From: Catellatospora sp. IY07-71
Lineage (GTDB): Bacteria; Actinomycetota; Actinomycetes; Mycobacteriales; Micromonosporaceae
Direction: 5' to 3'
NCBI RefSeq assembly: GCF_018326265.1
Contig: NZ_AP023360.1
Location: forward strand, 598,501-662,500
Length of the DNA stretch: 64,000 nt
This document shows positions 59,506-64,000 of this stretch, in pieces. The notes under the pieces were generated by a model, which was not told the origin of the DNA, made no database searches, and saw only the letters and a program-made list of their open reading frames with translations. The translations under genes were made by a program, and so were the position numbers. Each line of letters opens with the position of its first letter. Position 1 is the stretch's first letter.

Positions 59506-60456
59506 TTAGAGGCCGGCTACGTCGGACTGCTTGGCGCGGACGGCCTCGGCGGCCTCCTTGAGGCCGGCCAGCTCGGACTCGGTGAGGTCGGTGAGGACGA
59601 TCTTGCGGGCGCCCGCGGCGCCGATCTCGGCCTCGACGCCGAGGTAGACGCCGGAGATGCCGTACTCGCCGTCGACCCAGGCGCAGACCGGCATGACCTC
59701 GCCGGAGTCCTCGGCCACGGCCTTGGCCATGCGGGCGGCGGCGGCCGACGGGGCGTAGTACGCCGAGCCGGTCTTGAGCAGCGCGACGACCTCGGCACCG
59801 CCGTTGCGGGTGCGGGTGACCAGCTCCTCGATCTTGTCGGCGGGCAGCAGCTCGGACAGCGGCTTGCCGTTCACGGTGCAGCGCGACGGGACCGGCACCA
59901 TGGTGTCGCCGTGCGAGCCCAGGGTCAGCGTCTTCACCGAGCCGACCGGGACCTTCAGCTCCTCGGCGACGAAGTGGGTGAAGCGGGCGGTGTCCAGCAT
60001 GCCCGCCTGGCCGATGACCCGGTTCTTCGGGAACTGGGTGGCGAGCTGGGCCAGCGCGGTCATCTCGTCGAGCGGGTTCGACACGACGATCACGACGGCG
60101 TTCGGGGCGTGCTTGGCGACCTGCTCGGCCACCCCACGCACGATCTTGGCGTTGACCTCGAGCAGGTCCATGCGGCTCATGCCCGGCTTACGCGGCAGGC
60201 CGGCGGTGATCACGACGATGTCGGAGCCGGCGATGGCCTCGTAGCCGGAGCCGTCGGTGCCGGTGGTGGCGCCCACGACCTTGGTCTCGAAGCCCTCGAT
60301 GGACCGCGACTGGTTGAGGTCCAGCGCGAGGCCCTCCGGCTTGCCCTCGATGATGTCGGTGAGCACGACGGTCTCGAAGACGTCGTACTCGGCCAGGCGC
60401 TGCGCGGTGGTCGACCCGTAGAAACCGGCGCCGACGACGGTGACCTTCTTGCCCAT
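59506..60456 (-). CDS. mdh: Malate dehydrogenase
   Basis: 316-residue NAD-dependent TCA enzyme of the LDH-like type. Rossmann VTVVGAGFYGSTTAQRLAEY (residues 5-24), the substrate arginine region AGLPRKPGMSRMDLLEVN, VSNPLDEMTALA, and the catalytic loop TLGSHGDTMVPVPSRC with the active His. ATG at 60456, the usual MGKKVTVVGA start. A candidate -10 (TATGGT) lies about 75 nt upstream. Its stop lies just before a type A repeat. Confidence 0.95.
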   Translation of the reverse strand: MGKKVTVVGAGFYGSTTAQRLAEYDVFETVVLTDIIEGKPEGLALDLNQSRSIEGFETKVVGATTGTDGSGYEAIAGSDIVVITAGLPRKPGMSRMDLLEVNAKIVRGVAEQVAKHAPNAVVIVVSNPLDEMTALAQLATQFPKNRVIGQAGMLDTARFTHFVAEELKVPVGSVKTLTLGSHGDTMVPVPSRCTVNGKPLSELLPADKIEELVTRTRNGGAEVVALLKTGSAYYAPSAAAARMAKAVAEDSGEVMPVCAWVDGEYGISGVYLGVEAEIGAAGARKIVLTDLTESELAGLKEAAEAVRAKQSDVAGL

Positions 60457-61096
60457 TGGCACATACTCCCTGCTGGCGGACGTCTGGCGGTAACCAGCGG
60501 CCCTGTGACGAAGGTGTAACGAACCGCACCATAGCCCGCGGGCTCTATCGAGGCCCGTTGGGGTGCGGCGGGTGTGGGCTGGAGCGCCCGGCCTCACCGA
60601 CTATGCCGGTCGGCGGCCTCTTTGCCGCCTCGGCGCGCGCCCGTTTCCCGGTCATTTTCGCGGATCCTGCTCGGCCGGGCGGTAGCGACCGCGCTGACCG
60701 CCGTCGATCATTTGGCCCCTTAGCTGGGGAACTAACTGTGGGTAGCAGTGTGATAGATCACCGTGTGCGCTTGGTGGCAGGATCTTCCAGTATCCGGGAC
60801 GCCTTTTAGGGGCAATTCGGGCGGGGTCGCGTCCCACCATGTGACAGCCTGTTGTCGTTCCGGTCACGCAATGAATCGGGCATAATGCCTTAGATCCGCC
60901 CATATAGCAGGCTGCTCTCTAATACCAAAGCCAGGTCAGATGCGCAAGTAGTCAGTGCTTAGACCGTTGCGAATCTGCAATCCACGGGTTTGGTGCCGGG
61001 CCGAGCTTCGTCCTACCTTTGCCGCACGTTGCACTGCGTGACAACGGCAGGTCAGCCTGCCGACTGCTGGTGCGGCGTAGGAGATGAGGAGGCTCA
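60457..61096. other. 640-bp non-coding region before the peptide transporter operon
   Basis: No convincing gene on either strand; base composition is clearly less GC-rich than around it. It holds the mdh promoter side, a GTGAT-AG-ATCAC dyad (60750-60761), a CATAAT that could be a -10 (60881-60886) without a clear -35, and a hairpin CGGCAGG-TCAG-CCTGCCG (61045-61062) about 24 nt before the ribosome site. A regulatory RNA leader is possible, but I recognise no riboswitch class. Confidence 0.45.
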
Positions 61097-62722
61097 ATGC
61101 AGGTCCGCAGGCTCGCCGCCTGGGCCGCACTTCCGCTCGCTGTCACCCTGGGCCTGACGGCCTGTGGCAAGAGCGGTGGCGACTCGGGAAGCGCCAACCA
61201 GAACGGCGTCGTTTCGATCGGTATTTCCGAACCGAAGCACCTGATCCCCACGAACACCGCCGAGACCGGCGGTTCGCAGGTGCTCTCCGCGCTGTTCGCC
61301 CCCCTGGTCGACTTCGACGAGGCCAACAAGCCCTTCGAGGTCGCGGCCCAGGAGATCACCACCACGGACAACAAGACGTGGACCGTCAAGCTGAAGGACG
61401 GCTGGACGTTCCACAACGGCGAGCCGGTGACCGCCGACAGCTACATCAACGCCTGGAACTACGGCGCCTACGGCCCGAACGCCCAGGACAACAACTACTT
61501 CTTCGACAAGATCGAAGGCTACAAGGCCATGAACCCGGCTGAGGCGACCGCCACGCCGGAGGCCAACACCCTCACCGGCCTGAAGAAGGTCGACGACAAG
61601 ACCTTCACGGTCACCCTGAGCGCGCCGTTCAGCGAGTTCAAGTCGCTGCTGGGCTACACCGCGTTCTACCCGCTGCCGAAGGCCGCGTGGGAGAGCGACA
61701 CCGCCGCTCCGCTGGTCCTCAAGAAGGACTTCGAGCAGGCGCCGGTCGGCAACGGCCCGTTCAAGATCAAGGGCACCTGGCAGCACGACTCCCAGGTCGA
61801 GGTCGAGAAGTACGACGCGTTCGCGGGCACCAAGCCGCACATCGGCGGCGCCCTGTTCAAGATCTACCAGAACAGCGACGCCGAGTACGCCGACCTGCTG
61901 GCGAACAACCTCGACGTCGTGAAGCAGATCCCGACCGAGAGCCTGTCGACGGTGCAGGGCGACCTGGGCGACCGCTTCCAGCAGTCCCCGTCGTCGAGCT
62001 TCACCTTCCTGGCGTTCCCGACGTTCGACCCGCGTTTCAAGGACGTGGACGTGCGTAAGGCGATCTCGATGGCGATCGACCGCGAGGAGATCGCGAACAA
62101 GATCTTCCAGGGTTCGCAGAAGGCGGCGTACTCCTTCACCTCGCCGGTCGTCGCGGGCTACCGCGACAAGACCTGCGGCACGGCGTGCGAGTTCAACCCG
62201 ACCGAGGCCAAGTCGCTGTACGAGAAGGCGAAGGGCCCGAAGGAGCTGAACATCAGCTACAACGCCGACGGCCCGCACAAGCAGTGGGTCGAGGCCACCT
62301 GCAACCAGCTGAAGACGAACCTGGGCGTGGACTGCGTGGCCACCCCGGAGCCGAAGTTCGCCGACCTGCTCACCAAGGTCAAGGCGAAGGAGGACGTCGG
62401 CATGTTCCGCCTGGGCTGGGCCTTCGACTACCCGTCGATGGAGAACTACCTGGGCCCGCTGTACTCGACCAACGGTTCGTCGAACTACTACGGCTACAGC
62501 AACCCGGAGTTCGACAGCCTGGTCAAGGCCGGCACCGAGGCGCCGACCACGGACGAGGCCATCAAGAAGTACCAGGAGGCCGAGGACATCCTCGCCAAGG
62601 ACCTGCCGGTCCTGCCCCTGCGCTTCGGCCAGAACGTCTTCGGTCACTCGACCAAGGTGAAGAACGTCGCGATCGACCTGTTCACCCGCGTCGACCTCAA
62701 CAAGATCGAGTCGGTCGGCTGA
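61097..62722 (+). CDS. Peptide ABC transporter substrate-binding lipoprotein
   Basis: 541-residue SBP family 5 (DppA/OppA-like) lipoprotein that captures peptides outside the membrane. Lipobox LGLTAC (Cys at residue 23). Typical stretches: SIGISEPKHLIPTNT, WTVKLKDGWTFHNGEPVTA, GNGPFKIKGTW, DVRKAISMAIDREEIANKIF and FRLGWAFDYPSMENYLGPL. ATG at 61097, with GAGGAGG four nt upstream. First gene of an operon with two permeases. Confidence 0.93.
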   Translation: MQVRRLAAWAALPLAVTLGLTACGKSGGDSGSANQNGVVSIGISEPKHLIPTNTAETGGSQVLSALFAPLVDFDEANKPFEVAAQEITTTDNKTWTVKLKDGWTFHNGEPVTADSYINAWNYGAYGPNAQDNNYFFDKIEGYKAMNPAEATATPEANTLTGLKKVDDKTFTVTLSAPFSEFKSLLGYTAFYPLPKAAWESDTAAPLVLKKDFEQAPVGNGPFKIKGTWQHDSQVEVEKYDAFAGTKPHIGGALFKIYQNSDAEYADLLANNLDVVKQIPTESLSTVQGDLGDRFQQSPSSSFTFLAFPTFDPRFKDVDVRKAISMAIDREEIANKIFQGSQKAAYSFTSPVVAGYRDKTCGTACEFNPTEAKSLYEKAKGPKELNISYNADGPHKQWVEATCNQLKTNLGVDCVATPEPKFADLLTKVKAKEDVGMFRLGWAFDYPSMENYLGPLYSTNGSSNYYGYSNPEFDSLVKAGTEAPTTDEAIKKYQEAEDILAKDLPVLPLRFGQNVFGHSTKVKNVAIDLFTRVDLNKIESVG

Positions 62723-62741
62723 CCCGCTGACGACTGATTGA

Positions 62742-62782
62742 CGGTGGTGGTGCCGGTCCCGATCGGGCCGGCACCACCACCG
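62742..62782 (+). terminator. Hairpin between binding protein and permease genes
   Basis: Perfect 15-bp arms (62742-62756 with 62768-62782), 20 nt after the stop. Probably lets the abundant binding protein be made in excess over the permeases. Confidence 0.75.
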
Positions 62783-62918
62783 GTCTGAGCACCCCCACCC
62801 ACCTCCCCTGCCCTGAAGGCCGGGATCCGCGCACTGCCACCACGTCGACCGCGGCACCGTGGTACGAAAGACGCAATTCGTACCTAATCGTGCTGCCAGG
62901 TGAGAGAAGAAATCGACG

Positions 62919-63848
62919 ATGTTCCGCTACCTAGTGCGGCGCCTGCTACAGATGATCCTGGTCTTCCTCGGGACCACGTTCATCGTGTTCGCGCTCATGT
63001 TCGCCGGCGGCGAAGGCGACCCGATCCAGAACCTGGCCGGCGAGAAGCCGGTCAGCGCCAGCCAGCGCGCTCAGCTGATCGAGAAGTTCCACCTCAACGA
63101 CGGCTTCTTCGAGCGCTACTGGTACTACCTCAAGGACCTCGTCACCGGAAACCTCGGTGAGTCCCTGACCGGCCGCGACATCGGCACCATGATCGCGGAG
63201 GCCTTCCCGGCCACCGCCATGCTCGCGACGATCGCCATCCTGGTCACGATCCTCTTCGGCGTCAGCGCCGGAGTGATCGCCGGCATCCGGCGCGGCAGCA
63301 TCTTCGACAACTCGACGCTGGTCCTGACGCTGGTCATCATCGGCATCCCGACCGTGGTGCTCGCGCCGCTGGGCCAGTTGCTGTTCGGCGTGAAGTTCCC
63401 GATCTTCCCGGCCACCGCGAACAACCCGCCCACCTGGTACGAGCTGATCCTGCCCGGCATCGTGCTGGGCCTGCTGTCGGTGGCGACCGCGATGCGGCTG
63501 ACCAGAGCGTCGGTCGCGGAGAACCTGCGCGCGGACTTCGTGCGTACGGCCAAGTCGAAGGGCATGCCCGGCCGCCGTGTGATCGGCGTGCACGTGCTGC
63601 GCAACTCGCTGATCCCGATCGTCACCTTCATCGGTGTCGAGCTGGGCTCGCTGATGGGCGGCGCGATCATCACCGAGCGCGTTTTCAACATCTCCGGCGT
63701 CGGCAACCTGCTCTACAAGAACCTCCGGCTGGGCGACGCGCCGGTCGTCATCGGCACGGTCAGCGTGCTGGTGATCGTGTTCCTGGTCGCGAACCTGATC
63801 GTGGACCTGCTGTACGCGGTGCTCGACCCGCGGATCCGGTACGAGTAG
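62919..63848 (+). CDS. Peptide ABC transporter permease, DppB-like
   Basis: 309-residue inner-membrane subunit with six helices. N-terminal RYLVRRLLQMILVFLGTTFI and the periplasmic loop up to NLGESLTGRDI are typical of DppB/OppB. The ATPase-coupling EAA loop lies in FVRTAKSKGMPGRRVIGVHV. ATG at 62919. The preceding 196 nt hold a hairpin and no gene. Confidence 0.93.
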   Translation: MFRYLVRRLLQMILVFLGTTFIVFALMFAGGEGDPIQNLAGEKPVSASQRAQLIEKFHLNDGFFERYWYYLKDLVTGNLGESLTGRDIGTMIAEAFPATAMLATIAILVTILFGVSAGVIAGIRRGSIFDNSTLVLTLVIIGIPTVVLAPLGQLLFGVKFPIFPATANNPPTWYELILPGIVLGLLSVATAMRLTRASVAENLRADFVRTAKSKGMPGRRVIGVHVLRNSLIPIVTFIGVELGSLMGGAIITERVFNISGVGNLLYKNLRLGDAPVVIGTVSVLVIVFLVANLIVDLLYAVLDPRIRYE

Positions 63849-63858
63849 GCGGAAGACA

Positions 63859-64000
63859 ATGAGTGATTTCGAGACTGTGACCGCCACCGAGCTGCACAGC
63901 GCGACCCCGGGCCCGGCCGGCGCGCCGAACGCGCCCGGCCAGCCGCACACCATGGAGGTCAGCAAGCCGCGCAGCGCCACCGCCGACGCGTGGCGCGACC
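63859..64000 (+). CDS. Second permease (DppC-like), 5' part only
   Basis: ATG at 63859, 10 nt after the DppB-like stop, with GGAAG upstream. Only the first 47 codons are in the window: a hydrophilic Ala/Pro-rich cytoplasmic tail (ETVTATELHSATPGPAGAP) before any membrane helix. Identity as DppC rests on its position, since the binding-protein/DppB/DppC order is standard, and long N-terminal tails occur in DppC proteins. Confidence 0.65.
   Translation, partial: MSDFETVTATELHSATPGPAGAPNAPGQPHTMEVSKPRSATADAWRD

Noticed and set aside
60457-61096. Short minus- and plus-strand frames in the gap before the transporter operon
   Set aside because: Mixed codon use without third-position GC bias, no ribosome sites and overlapping each other.

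Overview
This window is chromosomal DNA of a very GC-rich, GTG-start-rich filamentous actinomycete. Several signs point to the Micromonosporaceae: a tRNA-Leu(UAA) of the bldA type, an actinobacterial gene set (LppU-like, DUF501, MSMEG_6728-like, ArgA-type GNAT, Wzz/WecG exopolysaccharide genes), and small GTTAAGAAGG-type repeats behind many genes. That placement is inferred from gene content, not from a marker tree. I see no phage, IS element, CRISPR array or rRNA. Most of the sequence is ordinary core genome with dense operons joined by ATGA/GTGA overlaps.

Layout. 1-4130: a cut-off gene, a Bax inhibitor-1 protein, a GNAT, a possible tiny RNA, tRNA-Leu(UAA) and a large membrane protein. 4136-11443: an NDH-2-like oxidoreductase, the MoxR/DUF58/DUF4129 operon, and a family 5-like uracil-DNA glycosylase coupled to a dienelactone hydrolase. 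11473-16118: LppU-like protein, a PadR/HAAS pair in which the HAAS gene looks frameshifted, Ppx/GppA, ArgA-type acetyltransferase, DUF501, FtsB/DivIC-like protein. 16145-27184: enolase, a lipoprotein, DUF885 hydrolase, MazG, SurA-like lipoprotein, a membrane protein, Ogt and Mfd. 27320-32135: two exported proteins, an isolated DUF234-type ATPase facing an SDR across a perfect 42-bp palindrome. 32135-36699: PEP carboxylase and a CysC-type APS kinase with an eroded ATP-sulfurylase domain.

36757-51984 is the most interesting part. It is an exopolysaccharide locus with a Wzz-like protein, a Wzy/ligase-like protein, a Wzx flippase, a WecG-type and a GT2 glycosyltransferase, a methyltransferase, a kinase-fold protein, two PAPS-type sulfotransferases and two GH26-like hydrolases at or near its borders. 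The CysC-type protein next door could make PAPS, the sulfate donor. I infer a sulfated exopolysaccharide system. 52174-64000 holds DeoR-galT, an alpha/beta hydrolase, a peptidase-E-like/CysS-like fusion, icd, ung, an MSMEG_6728-like gene, mdh and the start of a peptide ABC transporter operon.

Two families of hairpin repeats recur downstream of genes in a fixed orientation to transcription: a double small hairpin (5 copies) and a long 75-nt hairpin (3 copies). One copy of the first family sits in frame inside the peptidase-E/CysS-like gene.
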